This document shows positions 54,275 to 64,000 of a stretch of DNA of 64,000 nucleotides, one piece after another. The notes beneath the pieces were generated by a model. The model searched no databases. It saw only the letters and a program-made list of their open reading frames with translations, and had not been told where the DNA came from. Numbering within the stretch: position 1 is the stretch's first letter; the number at the start of each line of letters is the position of its first letter. This stretch comes from Heligmosomoides polygyrus polygyrus (lineage: Eukaryota > Nematoda > Chromadorea > Rhabditida > Heligmosomidae). The stretch spans positions 1,178,001-1,242,000 of the forward strand of contig OX377203.1 in NCBI GenBank assembly GCA_947396885.1, read 5' to 3'. The position numbers and the translations under genes were made by a program.

Positions 54275-55984
54275 CAGGGATGGGCGGAAATTTTGAGAAT
54301 TTTCCCAGAAAACAGAAAACAGAAAATCGCTTTCGTCAGAAAACAGAAATCAGAAAATTCCGAAATTATCACAGGACCTAGGTATTCCACTCGAGGATCA
54401 ATTTTTGCAGTTGCAAATGCTTTTGTGTGACTAAAAATGTAGTCATCGGCCAGCGTTTTTGCTTGAAGCGTTTATAAAAATTTCTAGCATACTCCGAATT
54501 CAATACAACCAATAAACGGTCTGACTCGGTCTGAAGCTGAATCTTACGAAGACGATGTGCATGAGAAACGGACCAGTTTCTACATAATACCACATTTTAT
54601 CTCGACGGCACATCTCCGAGTGCTCCAGCTACGTGTATCAGGGTCGCGAAGTCAATATGGCCAGCGACCTAGCGCCGGAGCTGAGAAGGAGGAAACGAGC
54701 GGCTTGGGGAGCTTTCAAGAGCGTCGAAGAAGTCGCGAAGAGGACGAAGGACGTCCGACTCCGTGCCGCCCACCTATTCGACTCCACTGTTCTTCCTGCC
54801 CTAACATACGCCTCAGAGACCTGGGCTATACGAAAGCAGGATGAACACGCGATCAGCGTCGCGCAGCGTGGAATCGAGAGGACGATGCTCGGAGTGACAC
54901 GACTCACGCAAGTGAGAGAAGGCCTCCGGAGTTCCGAGCTTCGCCGACGTTCGAAGATCAGAGACGCTGTCGCGTGGGCCAAGTTGTCGAAAATTAGGTG
55001 GGCCGGCCACGTAATGCGCTTCGCAGACACCCGCTGGACGAAAGTCGTCACCGACTGGATTTCGCGGGATGTCAAGAGAACACCTGTACGCCCACTTATG
55101 TGTTATTCGGACTTCTTTGACTTCTTCTTTGTCAAAATTCTAAATGATCCATATGACGCTCTTCATGACCCTTGAGTAAGGAGGATCCATTGGTTGGAGC
55201 ACTCTGGCACGCTACGGGGACGAAAGGAGACGATGCTTAGGTGATACAGGTAATACATGAAAAATTTCATGGTTCACTACCGTACCACTACATCAGCGAA
55301 ATCAAAGGTAACTAAAATTTTTATATTCCTTACTAATTTTTGACAGCCAAAAGCTGAGCAAGGTTCAGTGTTAGAAAAATAGCCTCACGAAAAGCTCAGA
55401 AAGCGATTATTGGGGATGACCGGCCAACAATTTCCAACTTTCAAGTATCCACAGTAACTCGACTAACTAACTAACTAGGACAGCCGATTAGTTAATAGAT
55501 AATTAAATGCTCCTCAGAACTCTAGTTTTAATATCTCAATAATATAGCTTTAATATAAGGGTGTAAGCGATCGTAGATGCGAATTGCTGTTAGAATCGAA
55601 AAGAACACGAAACCAAGTTATTAAAGTCGAGAAATGTCCTATGAAGGAACTCCACGTCAGCAGCACTTACATAATTAATCAAATAAACAAAACGGCATAG
55701 TTCATGAGTGCATGGCGCAATTTTTACACGAGCACATCCAAAAAACGCCATGCTTACAATTTAAAATACTCTAGAAACATTATTTTGGAATGGAACTCGT
55801 GATTCTATTACCCTTTTTGCCTTCTTTTTTTTTTGGATTTCTATGCTATAATTTTGGTCGCCGCACTATTTTCCGTTTTCTGGCCAATTTTTGACGATTT
55901 TCCCAGAAAACAGAAAACAGAAAAAATTTGCCCAAAATGGCCAGAAAATCAGAAAACAGAAAACAGAAATTCCGCCCATCCCTG
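54275..55984. mobile_element. hAT-type element with 8-bp target duplication
   Basis: A 1710-bp element with ends CAGGGATGGGCGGAAATT and its complement AATTCCGCCCATCCCTG (spacing slightly altered), flanked by GTCCTGAC at 54267-54274 and 55985-55992. Subterminal repeats CAGAAAACAGAAAA occur at both ends in the same orientation. No transposase is present; a LINE fragment fills much of the interior. Confidence 0.85.
54590..55230 (+). pseudogene. RTE LINE 3' fragment inside the hAT element
   Basis: The translation matches the copy at 60318-61158: GREVNMASDLAPEL, then [40 protein letters not shown] and [20 protein letters not shown]. Compared with that copy it keeps AVAWAKLSK, which the other has lost, and its own 3' part is damaged after RTPVRP. 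5'-truncated and dead. Confidence 0.8.
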
Positions 55985-55992
55985 GTCCTGAC

Positions 55993-56299
55993 GTCTAGGC
56001 AATTTTTAGACGTCTTCTGCGCTTCCAGCTAGATGCTTTGGAGAGTAATTTTCTTGCATCTTGTTTAATACTGACCGATTTTTAAACACAAGGCAATGAG
56101 AAAGGTATACATACAACATAATGATGTGTGAACGTTCAACATCAGTGGTACGCCGGCACAAAGTGTACGAAGCAGAAGGCGGTTTTATCAAAAATCGGCC
56201 AGTAATAATAGAGTTACTACAGCTAAATAAAAGTTGAAGGGGAGTTAAGTTACACTTCACATCATGCAGCTGGAAAAGTTTGCAGAAAACGCCTGATAA
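55993..56299. other. No gene recognised
   Basis: Short spacer between the hAT element and a SINE. A minus-strand open frame is present but lacks features. Confidence 0.4.
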
Positions 56300-56575
56300 C
56301 TGTGTAGACATCAACAGCCCTCAAATCTCGACCAGTCAGTTGAAATGCAAAAACACCGCAACTCGGTTGAACCGAACCTCGACCTCCTTAACATGAAGCA
56401 AGTCCACTAGCCACTGCGCCTCGGGCCGCTTGCCGGCAGAGACATCGGGGGCGTACAAGAGATCCCCAGCGCTCGCCGATTCCACAATAACTTCAAGGAC
56501 CCTCTACTCCTTGGGTTTAGCGACTTCGCAAAAACTAAACACATCTTTATACTAATTGAAGGATGAGGATTCTGC
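56300..56575 (-). repeat. Second SINE family, minus copy
   Basis: Inverted relative of 54010-54266: CTAGCCACTGCGCCTCGGG, GAACCTCGACCTCCTTAACA and AAACACATCTTTATACTAAT. Two copies in opposite orientation flank the hAT element, about 2.3 kb apart. Confidence 0.6.
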
Positions 56576-56595
56576 CTATGTGATTCGCTTTCCCC

Positions 56596-59500
56596 GCTCA
56601 GACATTCGTTTCAGACCCTTCCCTTGTAAGTAAAGCAGAATAGGGGCGTACGTCGACGTGGCAGGAATGAGCTCTTTCCAGTTGCCAATCTGGTTGCTGC
56701 AGTACGATGCTGTTGATGGTGTAAGCACGGCCGAGTCCGACGACGATCCCCTCTTCCTTTCCGAATTTGTGAGACGCCATACGGCTACCATCACTGTTGG
56801 ATATTTCTGGAATAAGATGCGATTTTCAGGCTATCAATACAGAGCTGGGTCAACTGGACCTCGTCCATCGTTCAGCAGCGTCTGGGTACATGCTCCGGCA
56901 AGAACGGCGGCACCCAGTCTTACCGTGGCGAGATTTTCGTCGGGTACTGGAAGGGGAACACTGAGGAGAAGAATTGCCTGCGGAGTGGAGTCAGCACAAA
57001 CTCACACAGCGACCCACGAAAACCTGTGGAGATGCCCTGAGACTTCCGCTCCATCGCGTCGTTGATGAACACTTCAAATCTAGGCCAATTCGCAACGAAA
57101 AGCGCTGAGGATCGGACAGTGGTAAAGAGCTCCTTCGGGCTCATCAGATGCAGTCGCAGGCAGTTCTTCAGGATGAGGCTCTTGATGAGCATCTCTACAG
57201 GAGTCGCCTGAAGCAGAAAAAGTGGATATTTCTTGGGGCGGATCAGCGACGACGACCTTGGGGCTACCTCCATCGGCGGTTGTGCTTCAATCCATCCGCA
57301 AATTGCATGGAAGATGTCGATCTCAGCCGCACAGAACGAGTCTCTGCTCAACAACATCGATACCAGCTTCAGAGACAATGTCGTGAACTCCTGAAAATTT
57401 CTCTCAAGTGGAGAACATGGAAAACATAGGAAAGTCCTGAGTCCCACACCACAGCATATATACCATTTTCAGGTCAAATTGGACACTCTTCTAAGATCAT
57501 CTAAGATTTTTGAAATCAAAGAGAACTCTTCCGAATTGAAACAACCTTTATACAGGTTGAACTACAGACTCAATAAAATGGTTAGAAAAAATTTATCTTC
57601 AAGGAAAATTTAGAATAACTTTTTTCAATTTTGTTTTTAGTTTAGCTGCTCGAATGAGTGTAATAATTTTATAAAATTTTTACTTTTGGAGAAGAAATAA
57701 CAAGCTACATTCTGTTTTAAAGCGCAGTAAAGCAGCAACCATATAGTCCATCAAAAAACCGGATTGCGCCATGCACTCGAAAAGCTCGTCGCGAGTTTTA
57801 TTTGATTGATAGTGTGCTGCTTACATGAAACAACAAGGTGGGGATATCTACTTTTTGCACTGTCTATAGCTATGTATAAATCAACATATAAATATAATCA
57901 ACATATACATCATATAAATCTTCGCAAGCAGTATTCTTCTTTTCCATTTCATGTTTCAACTAGACAAAAAAAACTACATAAGTCGTTACTCAAATAAAGG
58001 TGGTTAAGATATTAAGGAGATCACTTCAACAATTTGTCAGCCAATGGAAAATAACTTTAAGCTCAATTTCACTACTATAAAGCTTAATTTTCCACGAAAA
58101 ATTAGAATTTTAAAAAATTTCAAACAAAATGTACAATTATGGGGTAAGTGAATTAAAGGTTTCAAGAAATTATACTGAAATTTTCCTCGAACGAAAAAAA
58201 ACTGTAGACATTGCAACAAGTACAACATTTGTCAAGAACGAGCATACTTCGTTGTTCCATGTAAACAGCATTTATACTATCAATCAAATAAAAATCGCGA
58301 CGAGCTTTTCGAGTGCATGGCGCAATCTGGTCTTTTAGCGGACTATATGGTCGCTGCTTTGCTGCGCTTTAAAACAGAATTGAACTTGTTATTTCTTCTT
58401 CAAAAGTAAAAATTTTATAAAATTTTTAGACTGAACGGGCAGCTAATGTAAAAAAATCAAAAAAAAAAAGTTATTCTAAATTTTCCTTGAACAAAAAAAT
58501 TTTCTGATCATCTTATTGAGTCTCCAAATCGGAATGAGCTTTTTCTACATTGAAGTATAGACTCTCCAAAAGGTTTAGATTAATTTTTGTCCAATTTTTT
58601 TTAGTATGATTGTTTAGAAATTCTAATTCACCCACCCAACAAGTGAATTTCTGTCACAAATTCGCTTGTTGGGTAGGTGAAGAAATTGTTTGAAATTCTA
58701 TTAACCCTTTTTTAAGAAAAAATAATGGTTTAAAGCTTGTTTTAGAGTGAGTGCAGGAAGGCGGCGGCTAATGTCAGAAAAGAGACTGCGCCATGCCCTC
58801 GTCCAAGACGTTGCGACTTTTATTCGATTGATAGCAACATCTCTGTTTCCATGGAGTTTCATGCCTGTAGACGATACAACAAAAACAATTGTAAAAATCA
58901 CACATATCCTCATTTAGATGCTTCATGTAACCAGCATTTACACTATCAATCAAAAAAAAGTTGCGGCGATTTTTTTTGAGTGCATGGCGCGATCCGATGT
59001 ATTAATGCGCTATATGTTGCATTTTTGCTGTGCTTCAAGAAATTTTTTTAATTTATTATTTTTGCTCAAAAAATAAAAAAAAATCATAAAATTGTTACAC
59101 TTATGGTCAGGTGAACTAAAAAATTTCAAATAAAGTTATACCAAAATTTCCTTAAAAATTTATTATTGTAACCATGTTACTGAGTCTGTAGTTTAACCTG
59201 CGCGAAAGTCAAGAAATCTACAACGACATAAAGCTTGTAGTGGTCATCACAAATAGACTACCTGTGCAGCGAGGACTTGTGGAGCGTGCTCGTCAGCAAA
59301 TTTCAGGCAGCTTTCAGTCAATTCGTCGAGCAGCAGCAATGACGAAGTGCGAAGAATGGTGAAGAAGTTGCCGATGTTGTTGAGCTTCGCCTGAATTTGT
59401 GGTCGTTAAAGTCTACGGAGAACATCTGTGACTACTACGGCAGCGAGTATGATCTATGATGGTTCGACTCCGGGGACAAACCACTAACACTTCGATTCAT

Positions 59501-61921
59501 CAACGGAGAGGGTGGAGAGGTCTCAGAAGGATAGAAGGGTGTCTCGAAGTCTGCCTGACTCCCAAGTCATCATCTCGTCCACGAGCTCCACAGAGACTCC
59601 ACGAGGTCATGTTTAAGCATCTATCTCGACGGTGAAGCATAGTACAGTGTCTTGTTCCGATAACGTCACCTTCTTGCACCTGAAGAACCTAATCTATCCT
59701 AGTCGGGAGGGAACATCGCTACAGTCACAGATTCGCTCAGCACTCCAAGACCCTGGCACGGCTCTTCTCGCGCTACCTGTCGAAGTCCAAGGTTCCATCT
59801 CAGTGGAAGACCAGCAAGACCGTCTTGCTGTACAAGAAGGAAGACGTGCACGACTTTGGCAACCATCGCCCGATCTGCCTGCTGTCCGTAGTCTACAAGC
59901 TATTCACTCGAGTCATCCTGAATAGGATCAGCAGAACGCTGACGAAGGACAGCCATGCGAAAAAGTAAGGTTTCGGAGAGGATTCAGCACGATCGACCAC
60001 ATACACACCATTACGAAGCTCATCGAAGTGTCGCGAGAGTACAAGCTGCCGCTGTGCCTTACGTTCATCGACCTGAAGAGGGCATTCGACTCCGTCGAAA
60101 CTGAAGCGGTCATCGACGCCCTGCTCACTCAGGGTGTTCCTACTCAGCACATCAGAGTCCTTCGAGAGCTGTACAGTGGATTCACGACCAAGATCTCTCC
60201 ATTCTACAACGACATCATCATTGACGTGAAGAGAGGGGTTCGGCGGGGGATACCATATCCCCGAAGCTCTTCAGCGCCACCCTCGAAAACGTCATACGCG
60301 AACTAGAATGGGAAGACATGGGAGTGAAGGTCGACGGCCGGCAACTACATCATCTTCACTTCGCTGACGACATCGTGCTCATAAGCCAGGCGGAGCGAGC
60401 CGACTTCGATCGTGTATGTGGGAACGTTGGACTGCAGCTGAATCTTACGAAGACAATGTTCATGAGGAACGGATGGGTTTCTGATGCCCCATTCTCGCTC
60501 AACGGAACGAACATCTCCGAATGCTCCAGCTATGTGTATCTGGGTCGCGAAGTCAATATGGCCAACGACCTAGCGCCGGAGCTGAGCAGGAGGAAACGAG
60601 CGGCTTGGGGAGCTTTCAAGAGCGTCGAAGAAGTTGCGAAGAAGACAAAGAACGTCCGACTCCGTGCCCACCTATTCGACTCCACTGTTCTTCCTGCCCT
60701 AACATACGCCTCAGAGACCTGGGCTATACGAAAGCAGGATGAACACGCGATCAGTGTCGCGCAGCGTGGAATCGAGAGGACGATGCTCGGAGTGACACGA
60801 CTCACGCAAGTGAGAAAAGGCCTCCGGAGTTCCGAGCTTCGCCGACGTTCGAAGATCAGAGTCGTCGTCGAAAATTAGGTGGGCCGGCCATGTAATGGGC
60901 TTCGCAGACATCCGCAGGACAAAAGCCGTCACCGACTGGATTCAGCGGGATGTCAAGAGAACACCAGGACACCCACCAACGCGTTGGTCGGACTTCTTCG
61001 CGAAAGCCCTGAACGACCGATATGACGCTCTTCGTGTTCCTCGAGCGAGGAGGATCGACTGGAGCACTCTGGCACGCGACAGGGACGAATGGAGACGCTG
61101 CTGCCGTTCGCTAGAGAGACTCGATGAACAGTGGGAGACGGGTGTGATAGAGGGATGATTAGCAATAGCAGACGCTGGAACCCGTGGTCTTGGAAGACTC
61201 TGGGTAGCGTGGCCATGTGGCCATGCTCCAAGCTACAATAAATGTCGTGAAAACCGAGGTCAACAGCAAACACACGCAATTAATGAAATCCAACCCATTT
61301 CTCTTCCAGCTTTTCATGTTATTCGATGCAAGAATTACCTTTATATAGTCGGCCACTGCTCGATGAATTTTAGTCAGCCTGTATTCGTGAGAAAGATGAA
61401 GAATAGCCAAGAGCTCTTCAACATTGAAAGCGGACAGCTCGACTTTAGCAGAGTAGAGGAACCTGAACAGCGATGAGGGAACTGCACCATCTCAGTTAGA
61501 TGACCACTCCACCCACTTCAGAATAGTTCGAAATGCGATAGGGTCAGTTCCATGGAGCTCAACCACTGATCCGATGGATTCGTCATCGAGCATGACCCTA
61601 AACAACGGCAGACACATTAGAGAAGGTTCACGTCAAGCTGTCGAAGAAGCGTCACTTGCCCGAAGTATTCACTGCGTGCAGCCAGAATAGGTTTGTGCGC
61701 AGGGAATCTTTCCCCGTCAATCACAAATGTGACGTCCGAGAAGGCCGGATTCGAAAATAAAGCGTCTATGTCACCCACTAGGGTTTCAGAATCGTCGAGC
61801 TGAACAGCTGAGTCTTCTGCAAGCAATGAGGTTTTGAACCACGAATAGGGTTAAGACATTAAGTCGAACCTTCGACTTCTCCAGATTGCCCTTGGCTAGA
61901 CGATGAACTCAGTTCACTCAT
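56596..61921 (-). CDS. BTBD9: BTBD9-like BTB/POZ-BACK-discoidin protein
   Basis: The family (BTB/POZ domain protein 9; one copy in animals) is thought to act as a cullin-3 adaptor in neurons. Nine exons join in phase: 61870-61921, 61660-61816, 61517-61597, 61339-61462, 59262-59390, 57268-57390, 57006-57207, 56860-56946 and 56596-56806. ATG 61921 lies 3 bp behind TTTCAG, a likely spliced-leader acceptor. The protein starts [17 protein letters not shown]. The BTB domain has [20 protein letters not shown] and [16 protein letters not shown] has [28 protein letters not shown] and [36 protein letters not shown] opens the first discoidin domain. Exon 2 ends at a GC donor (GGGCAAGT). The frame stops at 56596, inside the first discoidin domain, so the second is missing; either the last exons lie outside what I can recognise or the gene is truncated. 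Intron 4 holds an RTE and intron 5 two foldbacks. The last intron is the least certain. Confidence 0.8.
57460..58600. repeat. Foldback in the BTBD9-like intron 5
   Basis: The arm at about 57460-57815 (ending GCGCCATGCACTCGAAAAGC, then TTTGATTGATAGT) faces a copy at 58265-58600 beginning ACTATCAATCAAATAAAA. The arms are about 300-350 bp. The left edge has the TCAAATTGGACACTCTTCTA block shared with other loci. Related to 36841-37340. Confidence 0.7.
58690..59205. repeat. Second foldback of the same family
   Basis: GACTGCGCCATGCCCTCGTC and TTTTATTCGATTGATAG at 58785-58835 face ACTATCAATCAAAAAAAAGT and GAGTGCATGGCGCGATCC at 58940-58995. Shorter and more diverged than its neighbour. Confidence 0.6.
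59735..61158 (+). pseudogene. RTE reverse transcriptase, broken
   Basis: Recognisable in order: [14 protein letters not shown] and [14 protein letters not shown], the catalytic [10 protein letters not shown] (about 60068-60097), a damaged [10 protein letters not shown] where [11 protein letters not shown] is expected, FADDIVLIS (60361-60387), [33 protein letters not shown], and the C-terminal [15 protein letters not shown] and [10 protein letters not shown]. Damage: a TAA near 59967, a frameshift at about 60250, and a small deletion near 60865 relative to the copy at 54590. It ends with TGA at 61156-61158. Dead copy of a family distinct from that at 40692. Confidence 0.85.
59735..61190 (+). 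mobile_element. RTE LINE in intron 4 of the BTBD9-like gene
   Basis: A 5'-truncated LINE in the opposite orientation to the host gene. The 5' edge adjoins a scrap of the GGATCTATCCTAGTC family (59692-59710). Confidence 0.8.
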
Positions 61922-62330
61922 GTCTGAAATCGTGAAGTCGTACCTCTTACGTTCGTCAGAATGTGATCTTCAAAGCTCCTCTTTAGCACCTTGTAACACA
62001 GCACGTGGACGAACAGATACGTGGAAGACAACTGAGATCCTTGTCAATATGGGTCCTGGGGCAGCGCTCAGTGTAAAGAAGCAACTGAACGGGCGATAGC
62101 ATTTACCAAGACCCCGATATCGATTTATGCCGCCGCTTAATCGATATTGATTTGTGACCGCCGATGTCACGGATGCCGAGACGATTTATATTCATCTCTT
62201 TATGGGATTCTTCAAAATTTCGAGTAAGCTTAGTAGAAAGCAACAATATTATTAGTAGAAAGCATTTGATTCGACTCACTTCCCTTTTACATGGTGCACA
62301 TAAAACGCTCACAAAAATAAAAAATCGAAA
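61922..62330. other. Upstream region of the BTBD9-like gene
   Basis: No promoter motif can be supported. ATCGAT motifs at 62118-62150 belong to the dispersed repeat. A minus-strand open frame at 62103-62312 is unconvincing. Confidence 0.4.
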
Positions 62331-62334
62331 AAAA

Positions 62335-62600
62335 TAAAGGACAGGGGTAGGCGTTAGTCAACACCTTTCGGGATGCGTCGCGTTTTCTACTTCACTTTCG
62401 GAAGCATGTTGAATGCGTATTTGGGCTAAATAATGATTGTGGTGCCCAGATGATGGTAATTACCTGGCGCGCCTCGAGATGGTTTACCCTTCCCAGACAA
62501 GACTGATACCAATTCATTGACACCAATGGGATGAAAGGATTGGTTGGTATGGGCGGGAACTCCGAAACAGTAACATGGAATGAAAGTACATGCGATACTG
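62335..62600 (-). repeat. tRNA-derived SINE, diverged copy 11
   Basis: Tail AATAAAGGACAGGGG, then GGGATGCGTCGCGTTTTCTA and GTTGGTATGGGCGGGAACTC. The head is lost. Confidence 0.65.
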
Positions 62601-62793
62601 AATTATAGAAATCAACCGGAATTTCCTGCCACCGTAATCTCGCGCGCGATTCTTGCGCGCCCCGTCCTTTAAACTGCCACGGGACCCGCCCGAGTGGCCC
62701 GCAGCGGACCCTCGCCAGACGTTAGTACCATTTCGATGAGCATTTTACGAACTTTCATAACGGCACACAACTTCCTATGGAGATGACATTAGA

Positions 62794-63156
62794 TCAATTA
62801 TAACGACGTCTTATCATGTGGGCAACACTTGGACCCATGCGTCGTCCTCCCGATATTTTGAGTCTATAAATGTCCACTCCCTTGCCCTTCTTGTATTCAG
62901 GGCAGACGTTTTTTCCACCAACTTCTTTCTCTGTCCAGTCACGATTGAAGAAACATGGTCTCAGGACGTCTGGAAGATTTCGTACGGCTGGCAGTGTCCC
63001 CGTCCTGACTTCCTCAACTTTCAAGCACTGATTCATTTGAAAGCGTTAATGTCTTCAAATCCGTCTTCCGTCATCTTCAAATTTCCCGCACTGCCCCAAA
63101 AGGAAGTGCTAGCCCCTAAATTCGTCTTCGACATGTCTGTTGATAAGAGATGTTAG
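62794..63156. CDS. Unidentified overlapping open frames
   Basis: The plus strand has a 112-codon frame from ATG 62818 to TAG 63154. The minus strand has an 80-codon frame (63036 to 62794) that reads DWTEKEVGGKNVCPEYKKGK and ends AHMIRRRYN, preceded in another frame by MSKTNLGASTSFWGSAGNLK (63134). Only one strand can be real. The minus reading looks slightly more protein-like and has a TCTTCCAG acceptor near 62970. No family is recognised. Confidence 0.2.
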
Positions 63157-63348
63157 TTGAGAACGGTGTTCAGGCATAATAATGTTTCCCGCTCCCTCTT
63201 CCTATAAAGGTACAAAGACCCCACAACATCATACTTGTGCGGGAATCAGATATAGCTTGTTGTGAGTATCGAAGTGCATTGGAAGTCCGGCGAGGGTCCG
63301 CTGCGGGCTGCGCGGTTACGTCGCGCGTCTGCGCGGTCAGCAGTTTAA

Positions 63349-63508
63349 GGCCTCTGTTATACTCCCGCGGGAGCATCCGCGGAACGTCCGCGGACCAATG
63401 GTGCACGGCGGAGGCGGGCGTGGCGATGCGCGGCGATTGGCCAGGTGAGGAGTCTCGGCGCGATTCCCGCCCTTCCGCGGATGCTCCCGCGGGAGTATAA
63501 CTCAGGCC
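63349..63508. mobile_element. Harbinger-like MITE, TAA target duplication
   Basis: A 160-bp GC-rich hairpin with ends GGCCTCTGTTATACTCCCGC and GCGGGAGTATAACTCAGGCC, flanked by TAA at 63346-63348 and 63509-63511. The interior CCGCGGATGCTCCCGCGG folds back on itself. Confidence 0.8.
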
Positions 63509-63580
63509 TAAAGGACGACGCGCGCCCGATTCACGCGCCGGATTACGGTGGCAGGAAATTCCGGTTGAGTTCTATAATTC

Positions 63581-64000
63581 AGTCATGCGATGGCCGGCGT
63601 CTCCTGCGCTTCCAGGCATCCAACGAATAAAAATTCGAATAAAAATGCTTCGAAAAATTACAAAAAATTTACCTCTTCAAGCAACGACTGCCGTTTCTTA
63701 CCATTAGTGAAGGAGCTGTAACATTGGTTTTTGAAAGAAAATGTCCTGCCCGGTTTGCTTCCATCTCACCGCAATTTCTGGAGACCATCATAGGAAAAGT
63801 TTAAACTAAATGTATTAATGGTTCACGGTCCTTGTCTTGAATGTGGGCAGCATGGGAGGTAGGAGCGCGCCAAGTAATTACAACCAACTATGCTCCCTGC
63901 AATTGCATCGTCGCGACAATTAATGAAATGAGGTCCTCCACTTTTTCGACTCGAAACCGCTACTGTTCTGGGCGAATGGAATAGGAAAGGTGCCTTGCCT
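63581..64000. other. Window end; possible MITE start
   Basis: TCTTGAATGTGGGCAGCATG at 63835 resembles the GTCGCGAATGTGG family terminus, but the facing end would lie outside the window. No gene. Confidence 0.35.

Larger units (their letters stand above)
62601..63580. repeat. Composite inverted repeat with 70-bp arms
   Basis: ATTATAGAAATCAACCGGAA to CGTCCTTTA (62604-62672) returns in reverse complement at 63509-63580. The enclosed 840 bp carries an unidentified open frame pair and a Harbinger-like MITE. It may be a non-autonomous transposon. Confidence 0.6.

Noticed and set aside
61827..61840. TTG at 61826 as start of the BTBD9-like protein
   Set aside because: It lies in an intron ending TTGCTTGCAG. 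An upstream ATG exon joins in phase and has its own leader acceptor.

Overview
This 64 kb window looks like nuclear DNA of a nematode, most likely a strongylid (hookworm-like) worm. The evidence is short introns of about 50-60 bp with TTTCAG-type acceptors, a start codon directly behind a probable spliced-leader acceptor, an intact mariner of the D,D34D type similar to those known from hookworms, RTE-clade LINEs, and a very dense set of tRNA-derived SINEs and foldback MITEs. Nothing bacterial was seen: no operons, no ribosome binding sites, no rRNA and no convincing functional tRNA gene.

Only one host gene can be named. A BTBD9-type BTB/POZ-BACK-discoidin gene runs on the minus strand from 61921 to about 56596, with nine exons whose phases all join. 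Its fourth and fifth introns are swollen by an RTE LINE and two foldback elements. A three-exon gene end of unknown function lies at 5946-6503 (minus). Isolated exon-like segments occur near 18.2 kb, 24.4 kb, 27.7 kb and 28.3 kb. Almost everything else is mobile or repetitive DNA.

Layout: 0-7 kb holds foldbacks, two Harbinger-like MITEs, a Penelope-type terminal palindrome and the unknown gene. 7.2-8.5 kb is an intact mariner. 9.5-17 kb holds foldbacks, an inverted satellite block, a decayed mariner-like transposase and an RTE fragment. 19-23.5 kb holds MITEs and a 301-bp tandem array. 25.5-27.5 kb is a Penelope-like element with a GIY-YIG domain and hammerhead-like motifs, split by a MITE. 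28-38 kb is SINE-rich, with a broken mariner split by another MITE and a cluster of duplicated repeats. 40.6-42.4 kb is a 5'-truncated RTE with a long open frame. 43.8-50 kb holds two minisatellites, a mariner remnant split by another LINE, and a mariner-ended foldback. 51.3-52.0 kb is a long palindrome. 54.3-56.0 kb is an hAT-type element with a LINE inside. The BTBD9-like gene follows, and a composite inverted repeat closes the window.

The repeats fall into families that explain one another. The main SINE shares its 3' end with the RTE at 40.6-42.4 kb, which suggests that LINE family mobilises it. One MITE family makes 3-bp CAG/CTG target duplications and has landed inside a Penelope element and a mariner. 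Another makes TTA/TAA duplications. Hammerhead-like cores sit in the Penelope termini. All calls come from reading the sequence; no database search was run.
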